IMG/VR virus record: IMGVR_UViG_3300025423_000028
Location: 1 to 53,086 of that record
Source: a virus
DNA: 53,086 nucleotides
Reading direction: 5' to 3' (one strand)
The stretch's first letter is position 1, and each line of letters begins with the position of its first letter. Made by a program: the position numbers and the translations under genes. Shown here one piece after another: positions 40,931 to 50,921 of this stretch. Under the pieces are notes generated by a model that ran no database searches, had not been told where the DNA came from, and saw only the letters and a program-made list of their open reading frames with translations.

Positions 40931-42060
40931 GACAGACCGACCCAGATGGGCGAGCCGCTAACTGCTGGGGTTCCCGAGATGGTCGTGGGGAGCGAGGTAA
41001 AGCCGGTCAACGTACTGCAACGCTGGTTGAGGGTGTTCGCCGCGACCGTGTTGGGGCCGACGTTGATGGCTGCCGCCGTGGTCTGGTTGTAGGCGAACAG
41101 GTGGCTTGCCGCCGTCGACGTAATTATGCCGAGCCAGTAGACACCCGAGTTGGTCGGGGTGTAGGCGGTGCCGAAACTGCCGGAAGCCTGCGTGTTGCTC
41201 GGTGGCGTCGTGGCGATGTTACCCGTGACAGCCAACTGCGTCGTGGCATTGTAGAGGCCGACCGTGACGTAACTGCTACCGACACCCGTGGCGATGATGA
41301 CATAGACGTTGGAGTAGGTCACGCCCGCTTGGAGGTAGACCGCCATGAAGTAGACCGTGCTGGTCGCCAGCGTTAGACCACCCGTAGCCACCGTGTTTGT
41401 TGCTGCGTCATACGTCCATGCAGTTAGACCGTTGAGCGACGGTGGGGTCATGGCGACTGGGGTGGCGTAGGAGAGCGATGAGCCGTTTGAGGTCAACACC
41501 GTGCCGTTAGAGCCGACGGAGGTGAGGTTCGTGCCACCGTTAGCAACTGCGAGCGTTCCGGTTACGTTGCTGGTAAGCGACAGCGTTCCAATGAGGTTTG
41601 ACAAGTTGTTGCTGTTTGTCATGTACCAATTGCCGCCGTTGTAGTTCACAAAACTCAACGTGCCATAGGCGGACAAGGTGTAGGTGGTAACGCTTGAGCC
41701 CGAACCGAGTGGGTACATAGAGTTAGCAAAACTCAACGTAACTGGGTTGGCGCTGTTGTTAATGAGTGTCCAGGAGGAACCGTCAATGGGGTTGCTGGGT
41801 GTCGAAAGCGTTTGACCTGCGGCTCCGGTGAATACCGTTATCTCGTTGCGTCCGACCGTTGCCGTTGCCGAGCGCAGGACAAGGTGGTTCGAGATAGTGG
41901 TAGACCAGCCAGCCGTTGAGCCGGTGTAAACCCACACGGTTGCGGTCTGGTCAACAACAAAGTCACCAACCGTCCACGTTCCTGAAGCTGGTGCGCCGTT
42001 AACCGTGCCACCGACGAAGCGAGCGCCAGCCGTTGCACCCGTGAGACCAGTAGACGAGGA
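40810..42060. other. GC-rich, foreign-looking patch within the fibre genes
   Basis: This stretch is visibly richer in G and C than the AT-rich sequence on both sides and uses GC-ending codons. It covers the C-terminal third of the 1015-residue fibre and the first 42 codons of the next gene. On both sides the sequence returns abruptly to the AT-rich repeat style. Recent exchange with a GC-richer phage is the simplest reading. Confidence 0.6.
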
Positions 42061-43974
42061 ATATTGACCAGTAATACCACTTGTGACTGCAACGGTACCA
42101 CTAAACGTAGCATTGCCAATCTGTGTAGCTGTGCCGGTTACAGTGATGTTACCGCCTACGTTTAAGTTGCCTGCATCCATTTCACTACCAACGGTGATGG
42201 CACCTGTCACGGTCAATGATCCAGATATTGTTCCACCAGATGTCGGAACAAAGTTTCCTGTCCATGCTGCTGTGGCTCCATTAGATACGAGAGCAGTACC
42301 GCTTGTACCAATTGCTAAGTTAGTGTAGACAGATCCATTACCAATAAGCATTGAACCACTTGTAGCAGTAAGCTGAGAGCCCGTACCACCGTTATTGACA
42401 GAAAGCTTACCGGCAGAAGTGTTTGACATGTTGTTGGAGAACAACATGTTCCAGAAAGTACCGTTATATACAAAGAAAGACATTTCAACACCAGCATTCT
42501 GCGTTGAATATGTTGTGGTTCCGCTTGTCGAGTTAAATGGAGCAATGGTAGTTCCATTGCCGTTCAATGTAATTGGACCACTAGCTGGGTGAGCATAAAT
42601 ACCATAGGTAGAACCAGATGGTGGGTTTGATGGCAAATAGAATGTTAAACCACTGCCTGTAGTCCAGGTGAACTCATCAACTGTGCATGGTGATCCTGAT
42701 GTTGTGCTCGTAGTACGCACAACGAAGTTATAACCATTAACTAGTACACCAGAAGGTACTGTTGATCCATTGAAGGTGATTGCACCGCTAGCAGTTAAAC
42801 CACTAAGGACTGTCAGAGCACCAGAGATTGTGCCACCAGAACGTTGTAAAGCATCGTAAGCTACACCACTAACGGTGTTAAGATTGCCTGAAATTAGAGC
42901 GATAGAGCTCGTGTGTCCAGTAACAATACCAGATGTTGTGTTGTATGCACCGCTCAAAGTAACGAACTGACCTGAAAGCGTAGCAAGATTAGCAACAGTC
43001 CCTGTTACCGTTGAGTTGGCATTGATGATGGCATTAACAACACCGCTAACTGCTGTGGTGCCAACTAAGGTTGCAGCTACAGCTCCTGTCCCAGTTGCAG
43101 TAACGTCACCAGTAAGTGAAGTGATTCCTCCACCGCTTCCTCCACCGCTAACCGTTGCTGGCACCCATTGTGTGCTATTCCATACGATAGCTTGCCCGCT
43201 GGTAGCAGTTACACCACCAATGATGGGGCTGGTGATGTTCAATGCACCACTGATCGTACCGCCTGATCTTTGCAGAGCTCCATATGCCACGCCGCTAACA
43301 GTATTGAGGCTACCCGACGTAGAAGCGTATGAACCGCTTAGCGCTACAAACTGACCAGAAAGAGTTGCCAAACTACCTGACAAGCTGACAATATTTGCTT
43401 CATCTACAATTTGTTTGTTAGCAACGTATTCCAGCTGAATTGAAATGTTATTGATGTTTGTCTCATCAACAATTTGATTATTCGATATGGTTGTAATTTG
43501 GCTACCCTGGCCACTTACGGTGCCACTAAGGGCTATGTAGTTGTTAGTTAGCATAGACGCTGATGTGTTGAATTGAAGATCATCTACAGCTGTTCTAACA
43601 GGGAATACATTGAATCCCGATGAAGTGCCGATAGCGTGAGCGTAAGGAGTCGTTCCATCCCAGCCACGTCCATTGTATGTGCCATCAGTCCATACAGGGA
43701 TTACTGCGTTTGCACCAATAGTGATAGCACCTGAAGCACAAAGGATCTTCTCTTCCGTGCCCAAGCCGTAGTCAACTACAAGGGTGAAAACACCACTAGT
43801 TCCAAGGGGGTTAGTAGTGGCAGTGCCGCTCGAGCTTACTTCGTACCAACCTGCTGTATTTGCCAAGGTCAATGCTTGACCGCTTGTGTACCCACTGATA
43901 AGCGTTGCAGAAAGGTACGTGGGTGTAGCAGCACCTGCGAGAGATCTAGGAGTTGTGTAGTCTGGGTAAGCCAT
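40927..43974 (-). CDS. Long tail fibre, chimeric C-terminus
   Basis: The 1015-residue protein has an N-terminal domain (YTTPRSLAGAATPTYLSATL), a coiled-coil-like region with repeats of VALSGSYASTSGSLNTVSGV type, and modules GGTISGALNITSPIIGGVTA shared with two other fibres. The C-terminal third (about residues 640-1015) lies in GC-rich DNA and has its own globular domain with WTYDAATNTVATGGLTLATS and ends SGSPIWVGL. This is the expected place of the receptor-binding tip. It overlaps the next gene by ATGA. Confidence 0.7.
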   Translation of the reverse strand: MAYPDYTTPRSLAGAATPTYLSATLISGYTSGQALTLANTAGWYEVSSSGTATTNPLGTSGVFTLVVDYGLGTEEKILCASGAITIGANAVIPVWTDGTYNGRGWDGTTPYAHAIGTSSGFNVFPVRTAVDDLQFNTSASMLTNNYIALSGTVSGQGSQITTISNNQIVDETNINNISIQLEYVANKQIVDEANIVSLSGSLATLSGQFVALSGSYASTSGSLNTVSGVAYGALQRSGGTISGALNITSPIIGGVTATSGQAIVWNSTQWVPATVSGGGSGGGITSLTGDVTATGTGAVAATLVGTTAVSGVVNAIINANSTVTGTVANLATLSGQFVTLSGAYNTTSGIVTGHTSSIALISGNLNTVSGVAYDALQRSGGTISGALTVLSGLTASGAITFNGSTVPSGVLVNGYNFVVRTTSTTSGSPCTVDEFTWTTGSGLTFYLPSNPPSGSTYGIYAHPASGPITLNGNGTTIAPFNSTSGTTTYSTQNAGVEMSFFVYNGTFWNMLFSNNMSNTSAGKLSVNNGGTGSQLTATSGSMLIGNGSVYTNLAIGTSGTALVSNGATAAWTGNFVPTSGGTISGSLTVTGAITVGSEMDAGNLNVGGNITVTGTATQIGNATFSGTVAVTSGITGQYSSSTGLTGATAGARFVGGTVNGAPASGTWTVGDFVVDQTATVWVYTGSTAGWSTTISNHLVLRSATATVGRNEITVFTGAAGQTLSTPSNPIDGSSWTLINNSANPVTLSFANSMYPLGSGSSVTTYTLSAYGTLSFVNYNGGNWYMTNSNNLSNLIGTLSLTSNVTGTLAVANGGTNLTSVGSNGTVLTSNGSSLSYATPVAMTPPSLNGLTAWTYDAATNTVATGGLTLATSTVYFMAVYLQAGVTYSNVYVIIATGVGSSYVTVGLYNATTQLAVTGNIATTPPSNTQASGSFGTAYTPTNSGVYWLGIITSTAASHLFAYNQTTAAAINVGPNTVAANTLNQRCSTLTGFTSLPTTISGTPAVSGSPIWVGLS

Positions 43975-43984
43975 CAGTTATTTC

Positions 43985-44521
43985 CTAAGAAAATTGGACA
44001 ATTACTTTAAACAGAACGCTATCTTCAGGAAACAAATGGATACCAGCAAAAGTACTTTTGATATACATGTTGCTATTTGGCAACACTACTGGAGTAAGCG
44101 AAGGAATAATACTTGTCACCTTACTAGAGCCATTTGTAGCCCTAATTACATTGAAGCTATTGGTCCCATTACCAGAAATTACAGTCATTACTTCTGAAGT
44201 GACTTGGATATTGAACGGGAACGTAGCTGGAAAAAGGTTGTAACCGCTGACAGTAATTGTGGTATCTGTGGGGTTAACTTGATTTGACAATGAACTAACG
44301 GTTGAACTAGAATTACTATCAAAAAGGCCGACCTCGGTAATTGAGTAGAGATTGTTCGCAGTCAACAAACCAGTAGATATAAAAGTATCTCCAGAAGTAG
44401 AGGTAGTAAAAGCGCTGGTCGTACCAGAAATAACTGTTCCTACGGGGTTAAAAAGAGATATGTCTGTTGCTGAAGCGGTACCACTACCCGTTCCCCAACC
44501 AATATAAAAATTATTTGCCAT
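43985..44521 (-). CDS. Virion protein, fibre-associated
   Basis: The 178-residue protein is beta-rich, with NNFYIGWGTGSGTASATDIS at the start, ANNLYSITEVGLFDSNSSST in the middle and LFPEDSVLFKVIVQFS at the end. The pattern fits a compact structural protein, possibly an adaptor between the long adhesin before it and the fibre after it. It lies six bases after the adhesin gene. Confidence 0.5.
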   Translation of the reverse strand: MANNFYIGWGTGSGTASATDISLFNPVGTVISGTTSAFTTSTSGDTFISTGLLTANNLYSITEVGLFDSNSSSTVSSLSNQVNPTDTTITVSGYNLFPATFPFNIQVTSEVMTVISGNGTNSFNVIRATNGSSKVTSIIPSLTPVVLPNSNMYIKSTFAGIHLFPEDSVLFKVIVQFS

Positions 44522-44526
44522 ATTAT

Positions 44527-47500
44527 CTAGCCCAATCTTTGCGTGTAATACATCGGGAAATTGCTTGTAAGTACGTTATTGTTGGTACCTTTGAGTGTTG
44601 AATTCAAAGCGTATATTGGATTACCACTGGCAGTAACACCATTCAAGACAACGTAATTCATAGTTGCAACGGATGCTACTGATAATGTTCCACCATTTAT
44701 GATCAATGCACCGTCACGGTTAGAGATTGTGTTCCATACAGAACCATATTTTGATGATTCATTGAATGAATAAGTGCCAAATGGAACAGTTGTAAAATTC
44801 AAATCGAGCACAGGACCAACGTATGTTCCTGATGGTGGTTGGGTTGTTGTACCAGAAGTGCTTGAAGTTGAAGGCCACCATGCAGTAATTATTGATGCTA
44901 ATGCATAAAAATCCTGGTCAGGGCCTGGAAAATCACCAACTGTTGCAGTCGGGACACCACTACCTATTACCGAGAACGTAGTACCACTAACGACAGCATT
45001 GCTAACAACATAAGATCCGTTATATGGATTGCTAGCTGGGTTAACACCGCCACTAAACCCAGTCACGTTAACATTTGCACCAATGTGGAAATCGTTAGTG
45101 TTTGCAAGCGGACTTACAAGTTGGTAAATATAAGTATATGCTCCAGAAGTAATCGTGTAAGTTGCTCCTGAAACAGACACAGAGCTACCAATATAGTAAG
45201 GTGATGGATTATACCCGCTAATTCCGTTGTATACTTGTGCTCTCAGGAACTGACCAAAGTTGGTTGATCCAGCAATAATAGCTGGTTTTTGCCCCATTGT
45301 AATCGACCCAGTTGCTGATGTCACTGAAACCGAATATGGCCACGTTATTGGTAAATCACCAGTGCCTGGATCTGGAGAATAGTTAAAAGTAACGACTCCA
45401 GTGCTTTGCGATCTTGTTACATTAACCCAACTAGCATTTGTTGGGATGCTATTAAGTGATAGAGTGCCACTTACAGTATTGATGATCCCAGTTGAATCTT
45501 TATAAGAAAAGTATAAACCTAAGTTATTCCCTGTGGCTGGATTAAGTCCGAATGTCCAGCCATCTGCCCCAGTGCTATCTTTGATAATTGCTGTAGCAGT
45601 AGTTGGCTGCCATGAAACTGGATTTATAAACGTACGAACATCTACGTCGCCATTTGTTTGATACTGAGAAGCATTGCCAGAAACATTCGTGATAGTGTTA
45701 TCAAATATGTTACCATATGTTCTAAAGCTGTTTGCATTTAGATAGTTTATGGTTTGCTTTGTACCTTGGAAACCTACGGTTGTCATTGGGTAAAAAAGCA
45801 ATGAATTAAATGAATTGTTACCGTTAAAATTAACTGTCCAACCAAATCCATTTGTTTGTTGCAATGGCGAAGGGCTAGGTGAGGTTGCTGTCTTTGGACC
45901 AATAAAATTAGTAAATGAATTGTTCCCACTAATTGTAAAAGTTGTATATGCAGTGTATGACGCACCGCTAGGCATAGTCAGTGAATAATATTGTTGGTTA
46001 CCGCCATAAAAAGTTGAGGTACTTAAGTTAGTTAATTGAATTGATCCATAGTTACTTGTTAGTGCACCTGATGAAGTATTTTTAAACGTCCAAGTACCTG
46101 AAACAGCCCACGCTTGGGGGTTAGATGAAGTGCCACCCATAATAACTTTACCGCTAGGTCCAACGGTAAAGTTTTGCAAAACAACTGAGTTAATATTGGG
46201 ATTATTAGCAGATAGTGTTCCACTATTAACTGTTAAAGCTAATGCGGTAGAGAAATTGTCTTGCAACATTACAGTTGATCCGGGGTATAGATCAATATAA
46301 GTAGCACGCGGCCATTTATATCCATTTGAGGTAATTGTATTGACATTGCTACCAAGCAAAATCCAGTTAGGACTGCCCGTAGTTTTTGACCCCAATGAAA
46401 TACTACTAAAGATAAAATAGTTGGGGTTAAAAAAGTTTAAAGTCCCTGTAAAAGTTGTTGCATTAAACCCAGGGATTAATGGTGGATCTACTTTGATTGT
46501 TGCGTTCGATTTAGCTGAATTTTTGTCAAAAACAGCAATATCTTGTGGCAATGGATTGCGAACTACCCCACCGTTTCCGCTAGTAGATGTATACCATTTG
46601 GCGTCAGACCAGTTTCCTGAAGTTACTGCTGCGTTGTAAAAATACCCTGATATAGAAGGACTAAAAGTAATACCACTATTACCGCCGCCATCTCCCCAAC
46701 CGGTTGCATCTGGTGAAGACCAGTTAGCAACTCCTGATACTTTAATATTTTGAAAAATAACATATTTGATTGCAAGACTACTTGCTGTAATTGTTGATGG
46801 TGTGTATGACCAACTAGGTGTATACACAATAGATTGATCACTGGCGATATAAGTTGGTACGTGTCCAACCCCATTAGTAAATTGATTGATGCCAGATACG
46901 GTGAAAAGCCCATTGATTACGAGGTTTGATCCACTAGAGATAATTAAATTATTGCCTGATGTAGTGGTTGACAGTGTTGGAGAGAATGTCAGGTTGGAAA
47001 GAGGGAATGTAGAACCTGTACCAGTAGCATCATAGAAATACAAAGGGCCTTGACCACTATACGTAATCGGAGGCAATGTAGTTGATGTGCCGTTATAACT
47101 AACCACAGAACCATAAGGGAGCGTATTGCTAAGAACGATTGATGCGCCTGCTGAGTATTGACTTGTAACACTTCCATTAATTGCAATAGTTGGAGTTAAG
47201 TCTCCAGATGATGTTGGACCGCTATTGATAACAATATTGGAAGACCCAAAATTAATAGTAGATAAGTTATTTGCAGTTAACGTTGATAATGTACAGCTAT
47301 TGTTGTTAGTTGTAAAATTACCATTGGTATCTAAATAAAGATTACCTATATAAGAGCCACTCAACGATAAAGAAGAGTTATTATATATGCTAATACTACC
47401 ATTGCCAAGGTTAATGTTTCCGGAAGTTGTCACTGGTGCCGAAAGCCCATAAAAGGTAACAGAGTCGCCATTCACTGGGAATACAGATGCAATACCACCT

Positions 47501-48519
47501 GATGAGTATCCGCTACTAGGAACTGAAGTGGGAAATATTTGAAAACCACCGCTAGTGGTTCCTACTATCTGTTGGTTTTGGTTGTAATCATTTGGAGTCG
47601 TTCCAGTGATTACAACGGTTTGGCCAACTACAAAATTATTAGATCCTAGATATGTTACAGTTGGGGAAATTGAAGGGTTACCACCTGACACATAAAGGTC
47701 AGTTACATAGTTGTTATATGCAACATAAAAACTTGATGCTGTACAAGAAGTAATTGGCAGAGCCGTAATGTTAAAAGCTGTCCCAGATCCAGCATTTCCT
47801 GTAGCACCAGTTACAGTAACCAATTGACCTGGGATGAAGTTGTTGTTACATATATATAGTGCACCACCATTAGAATCAGCAAACCCACCAGAACCAGAAA
47901 TGCCAGCAAAAGCTGACGATGTAGACTGCACACTAAAAGAGGAAGCAGTAACTGAAGTTACCACCCAGTTATCACTAAATATAGTCGGAGATGTTTCAAA
48001 TACGCTTATTGGCTCTCCGACCACAAATGGATTGGCATACCCACCGGCTGTATTAAAAGTAATTGTATATGGACTGCTACTACCGCTTACAGTGATGTTA
48101 TTAATGTTTACAGTGCTTTGCCCATAAGCAAAACCACCAGAACTATAACTATCACCAGAAACTGTTGCGTTTGTAGTAAAAGAAGATGTTGTTACACGCG
48201 TTATGGTTGCAAAGACGTTAAACAACCCACTTGTTGAGACAATGTTTTTTGTTCTTACAAGTTGTCCAACTACAAAAGGATTGGTTCCACTAACAAAATA
48301 AGTAGGGGTTGAATTGGATAAATTTGCGCCACTGATCGTAGCGGAGACACCAATGTTATAAGAAATAGCATTGGTAATTGGACCACCCGTATACGTAACC
48401 GGGTTGTTATAGTATGCACCAGTAATGGTTACGTCAGGATAACCCCAGTTAACCTGTGGTTGATTCCAGTACCAAGTGTTAGGGTACCCACTAACAATTT
48501 GAAAAGCGTAGTCAGCCAT
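44527..48519 (-). CDS. Large adhesin-like virion protein with repeat domains
   Basis: The product has 1330 residues from the ATG at 48519, chosen because TAATG joins it to the previous gene; the frame is open eight codons further. The N-terminal 350 residues hold about four copies of a module of form NPFVVGQLV...TVTG...VTTSSFTTN, and a fifth copy (HIGANVNVTGFSGGVNP) lies near the C-terminus. The middle is rich in Asn/Ser/Gly beta strands of the beta-helix kind (GNLYLDTNGNFTTNNNSCTL). It is probably an extended host-binding appendage. Confidence 0.65.
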   Translation of the reverse strand: MADYAFQIVSGYPNTWYWNQPQVNWGYPDVTITGAYYNNPVTYTGGPITNAISYNIGVSATISGANLSNSTPTYFVSGTNPFVVGQLVRTKNIVSTSGLFNVFATITRVTTSSFTTNATVSGDSYSSGGFAYGQSTVNINNITVSGSSSPYTITFNTAGGYANPFVVGEPISVFETSPTIFSDNWVVTSVTASSFSVQSTSSAFAGISGSGGFADSNGGALYICNNNFIPGQLVTVTGATGNAGSGTAFNITALPITSCTASSFYVAYNNYVTDLYVSGGNPSISPTVTYLGSNNFVVGQTVVITGTTPNDYNQNQQIVGTTSGGFQIFPTSVPSSGYSSGGIASVFPVNGDSVTFYGLSAPVTTSGNINLGNGSISIYNNSSLSLSGSYIGNLYLDTNGNFTTNNNSCTLSTLTANNLSTINFGSSNIVINSGPTSSGDLTPTIAINGSVTSQYSAGASIVLSNTLPYGSVVSYNGTSTTLPPITYSGQGPLYFYDATGTGSTFPLSNLTFSPTLSTTTSGNNLIISSGSNLVINGLFTVSGINQFTNGVGHVPTYIASDQSIVYTPSWSYTPSTITASSLAIKYVIFQNIKVSGVANWSSPDATGWGDGGGNSGITFSPSISGYFYNAAVTSGNWSDAKWYTSTSGNGGVVRNPLPQDIAVFDKNSAKSNATIKVDPPLIPGFNATTFTGTLNFFNPNYFIFSSISLGSKTTGSPNWILLGSNVNTITSNGYKWPRATYIDLYPGSTVMLQDNFSTALALTVNSGTLSANNPNINSVVLQNFTVGPSGKVIMGGTSSNPQAWAVSGTWTFKNTSSGALTSNYGSIQLTNLSTSTFYGGNQQYYSLTMPSGASYTAYTTFTISGNNSFTNFIGPKTATSPSPSPLQQTNGFGWTVNFNGNNSFNSLLFYPMTTVGFQGTKQTINYLNANSFRTYGNIFDNTITNVSGNASQYQTNGDVDVRTFINPVSWQPTTATAIIKDSTGADGWTFGLNPATGNNLGLYFSYKDSTGIINTVSGTLSLNSIPTNASWVNVTRSQSTGVVTFNYSPDPGTGDLPITWPYSVSVTSATGSITMGQKPAIIAGSTNFGQFLRAQVYNGISGYNPSPYYIGSSVSVSGATYTITSGAYTYIYQLVSPLANTNDFHIGANVNVTGFSGGVNPASNPYNGSYVVSNAVVSGTTFSVIGSGVPTATVGDFPGPDQDFYALASIITAWWPSTSSTSGTTTQPPSGTYVGPVLDLNFTTVPFGTYSFNESSKYGSVWNTISNRDGALIINGGTLSVASVATMNYVVLNGVTASGNPIYALNSTLKGTNNNVLTSNFPMYYTQRLG

Positions 48520-50114
48520 TATACGATTCCAACAATGCGCCAAGCTCCACTAGGGTTAATCGTTAGATCCCAAACAAATGCGTAATCTACACGACCTGAA
48601 GAGGGTGGAACTGTAGGCAGTGCAATGCTAGAAGGCTCAAAACTTCCCGCTGTCCAAGCAGAACCAGGAATGTTAAATGGCCCTGCAATATTGGTGAAGG
48701 CAATGCGTATTGTTTTTTCACCTGATACTGTATTGCTTGCAAATGCCATGGATGTAACTGAAACGCCTTGTCCGCTAACTAATACTACATCATAATTAGC
48801 AGGGTTTACAGAAGATAAAGGTGTTGCTGAGCCCGGGACTGTAATTACACGGGGATTACCATCGATAATACCGGTGACAATTCTTCTTACGTTTGCTGTG
48901 TCGTTTAGGATTGGAGCTGGGTAAGTTCCAATCAAGTCACCAGCGGCAGAAATGCCACTGATAGTGGTAAGAACGTTATTTCCGCTTACAGTCAAACCAC
49001 TTGCTACAGCAAGGTTGCCAGTGATAGAACCACCGGCTGATGGCAACGCTGCATAAGCTACACCACTAACTGTATTCAAGTTGCCTGATGTAACTGCGTA
49101 TGATCCACTCAAGGCTACAAACTGGCTGGTTAGCGTGGTTACATTGCCGCTAGTTACAACATACTGGCCACTAAGAGTTGTCAAGCTCCCTGAAGTAGAT
49201 ACGTACTGGCCACTAAGTGTAGCCAAATTAGAATTGGTAGTCGTTATATTCCCACTAATATTAGTAAGATCAGTTACAAGACCAGTAACTTGGTTTTTGG
49301 TAATCTGAATACCAGTTGCTGTTACCGCACCGCTAACGGTCAAACCGCTGACAACTGTTAAGTTGCCTGATATTGTTCCACCTGAGATTGGCAAGAAATT
49401 GCCTGATGTCCCACCAGAAATTGTAATTGGTGTCCACGCAGTGTTATTCCATACCAAGCTTTGACCGCTAGCTGGAGTAGAAGACGAAATGGGGTAGCCT
49501 TGTAGAGTAGTGGCATTGGTACCACTGGCTCCACCACCACTAATTGAGATTGGCAACCATTGCGTGCCATTGTAAACTATTGACTGGCCAGAAGTTGCTG
49601 CTATGCCACCAACATAAGGACTGGTGAAATATACACCACCTTGGAACGTTGAAGAACCAGTAACCGTTAAGTTACCAGTGATAGTTCCACCAGAACGTTG
49701 TAAAGCACCGTAAGCTACACCACTAACGGTGTTAAGACTACCGCTTAGAGAAGCAATGTTGCCTGTTGCGGTAGTTACAATCCCGCTAGTAGTGTTATAC
49801 TGACCAGATAACGTAACAAATTGACCGCTTAGGGTTGTTAATGATCCACTAAGGTTGGCAATATTATTGGCGTTCGTATTCAGTGCGCCTGAAATATTTG
49901 TTAAGTCAGAAGTAAGATTTGTAACTTGGCTTTCAGTGATTTGGATACCAGTTGCAGTAACTGTTCCACTAACAGTTAAACCTGAAACAACTACTAAGTT
50001 GCCACTAATCGTGCCGCCAGTAAGAGGAAGATAGTTGCCTGATGCTGTACTAAAATTACCCAAAAATGCTTGAACCAGGTTACTTCTGGTAGCACTAGTC
50101 AATACCGTGTTCAT
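48519..50114 (-). CDS. Tail fibre protein with SGNL/TLSGQ repeats
   Basis: The product is 531 residues from the ATG at 50114, which has AAAGGAAG at good spacing; the ATG one codon upstream is too close to that SD. Repeats such as LATLSGQYVSTSGSLTTLSG, and modules SGNLTVVSGLTVSGAVTATG shared with the fibres at 22777 and 40927, suggest a trimeric coiled/triple-beta fibre. The C-terminal 150 residues form a distinct domain ending WDLTINPSGAWRIVGIV. Confidence 0.68.
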   Translation of the reverse strand: MNTVLTSATRSNLVQAFLGNFSTASGNYLPLTGGTISGNLVVVSGLTVSGTVTATGIQITESQVTNLTSDLTNISGALNTNANNIANLSGSLTTLSGQFVTLSGQYNTTSGIVTTATGNIASLSGSLNTVSGVAYGALQRSGGTITGNLTVTGSSTFQGGVYFTSPYVGGIAATSGQSIVYNGTQWLPISISGGGASGTNATTLQGYPISSSTPASGQSLVWNNTAWTPITISGGTSGNFLPISGGTISGNLTVVSGLTVSGAVTATGIQITKNQVTGLVTDLTNISGNITTTNSNLATLSGQYVSTSGSLTTLSGQYVVTSGNVTTLTSQFVALSGSYAVTSGNLNTVSGVAYAALPSAGGSITGNLAVASGLTVSGNNVLTTISGISAAGDLIGTYPAPILNDTANVRRIVTGIIDGNPRVITVPGSATPLSSVNPANYDVVLVSGQGVSVTSMAFASNTVSGEKTIRIAFTNIAGPFNIPGSAWTAGSFEPSSIALPTVPPSSGRVDYAFVWDLTINPSGAWRIVGIV

Positions 50115-50220
50115 CATCTTCCTTTAAAGTAGTAGAACCAATGGTGCCGAGCTCTTCCCGGTCACCATTGGCTCTAATAATTACTGCTTCTACCTTTACA
50201 TTAAAAGGTACGTGTTCCAT
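50095..50220 (-). CDS. Small hypothetical protein (41 aa)
   Basis: An ATG at 50220 overlaps the stop of the previous gene (TAATG), and the frame runs to TAG at 50097-50095, overlapping the start of the fibre gene. The product reads MEHVPFNVKVEAVIIRANGD onward with an acidic tail. It carries the SD of the next gene near its end. The perfect packing supports it. Function is unknown. Confidence 0.6.
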   Translation of the reverse strand: MEHVPFNVKVEAVIIRANGDREELGTIGSTTLKEDDEHGID

Positions 50221-50921
50221 TAGGATTGCTGACGGTACGTTCTCTTCTGACCAGTCTGGTACAAGTTACCGCTGTAGGTAGCAAAGTAACCAGCGTAGCT
50301 TTGGTTCTCAGAAACATTCGTTTGGATCTGACGAACCTGAGTTTGAACAACGTTTGCACCTGAGATAGTACCGTTGTTGTTAACAACGAGCTGACCAGCG
50401 AAACCAACCTGGTAAGCGTGGACTGTTGCGTCGTCGATCCAGGTAGGAACAGCGTTGGGGGTACCAACGTAGCTTGGGTAAGACTGACCCTCAGTACCAG
50501 AAGGCACGAAGGCGGTCAACGTTGGAACAGCACCAGTACCACTGATAACTGTGAGCACAGCACCGCTAGGCACAACAATAGTTGTTGTCGTGTCGTACAG
50601 GTAGTTAGCACCACCACCGTTCACGTAGAACGTTGTGTTAGAAAGAGGACCGGCTGCAAGAGCAGAGATCAAGTTGTTGATGTTGCTACCAGTAGAGGTA
50701 CCAGTCAAAGTCGTTGTGACCTGACCATTGCTACCACTGATTGTGAACGTAGTAACACCAGTACCGACTGAGAGCTCGAGGATACCGCTAGCCGTGTAGG
50801 CAGCGTTAACCATAATTGCTGGGTCAATAGCCTCAAAGTATGCGTTAGCACCACCGCGTGTTACACCACGGAGTGCGGCCTTTGTAGACTGCTCGTTTGG
50901 GACGTTTGGAGTAGTCGCCAT
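50220..50921 (-). CDS. Probable head decoration / virion protein
   Basis: The 233-residue protein begins TPNVPNEQSTKAALRGVTRG and is beta-rich with Thr/Gly turns, ending SYAGYFATYSGNLYQTGQKR. Its codons are GC-rich, as in the capsid and sheath genes, so it is probably abundant in the virion. It lies in the head region, downstream of the capsid and two small proteins. A decoration or head-fibre role is inferred. Confidence 0.55.
   Translation of the reverse strand: MATTPNVPNEQSTKAALRGVTRGGANAYFEAIDPAIMVNAAYTASGILELSVGTGVTTFTISGSNGQVTTTLTGTSTGSNINNLISALAAGPLSNTTFYVNGGGANYLYDTTTTIVVPSGAVLTVISGTGAVPTLTAFVPSGTEGQSYPSYVGTPNAVPTWIDDATVHAYQVGFAGQLVVNNNGTISGANVVQTQVRQIQTNVSENQSYAGYFATYSGNLYQTGQKRTYRQQS

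Noticed and set aside
22777-50114. CRISPR array from repeated DNA in fibre genes
   Set aside because: The repeats are in-frame protein modules of unequal length without unique spacers of constant size.
50138-50171. 9-base hairpin CCAATGGTG/CACCATTGG as a terminator
   Set aside because: It lies within the 41-codon ORF at 50095-50220 and has no U-run, so coding explains it.
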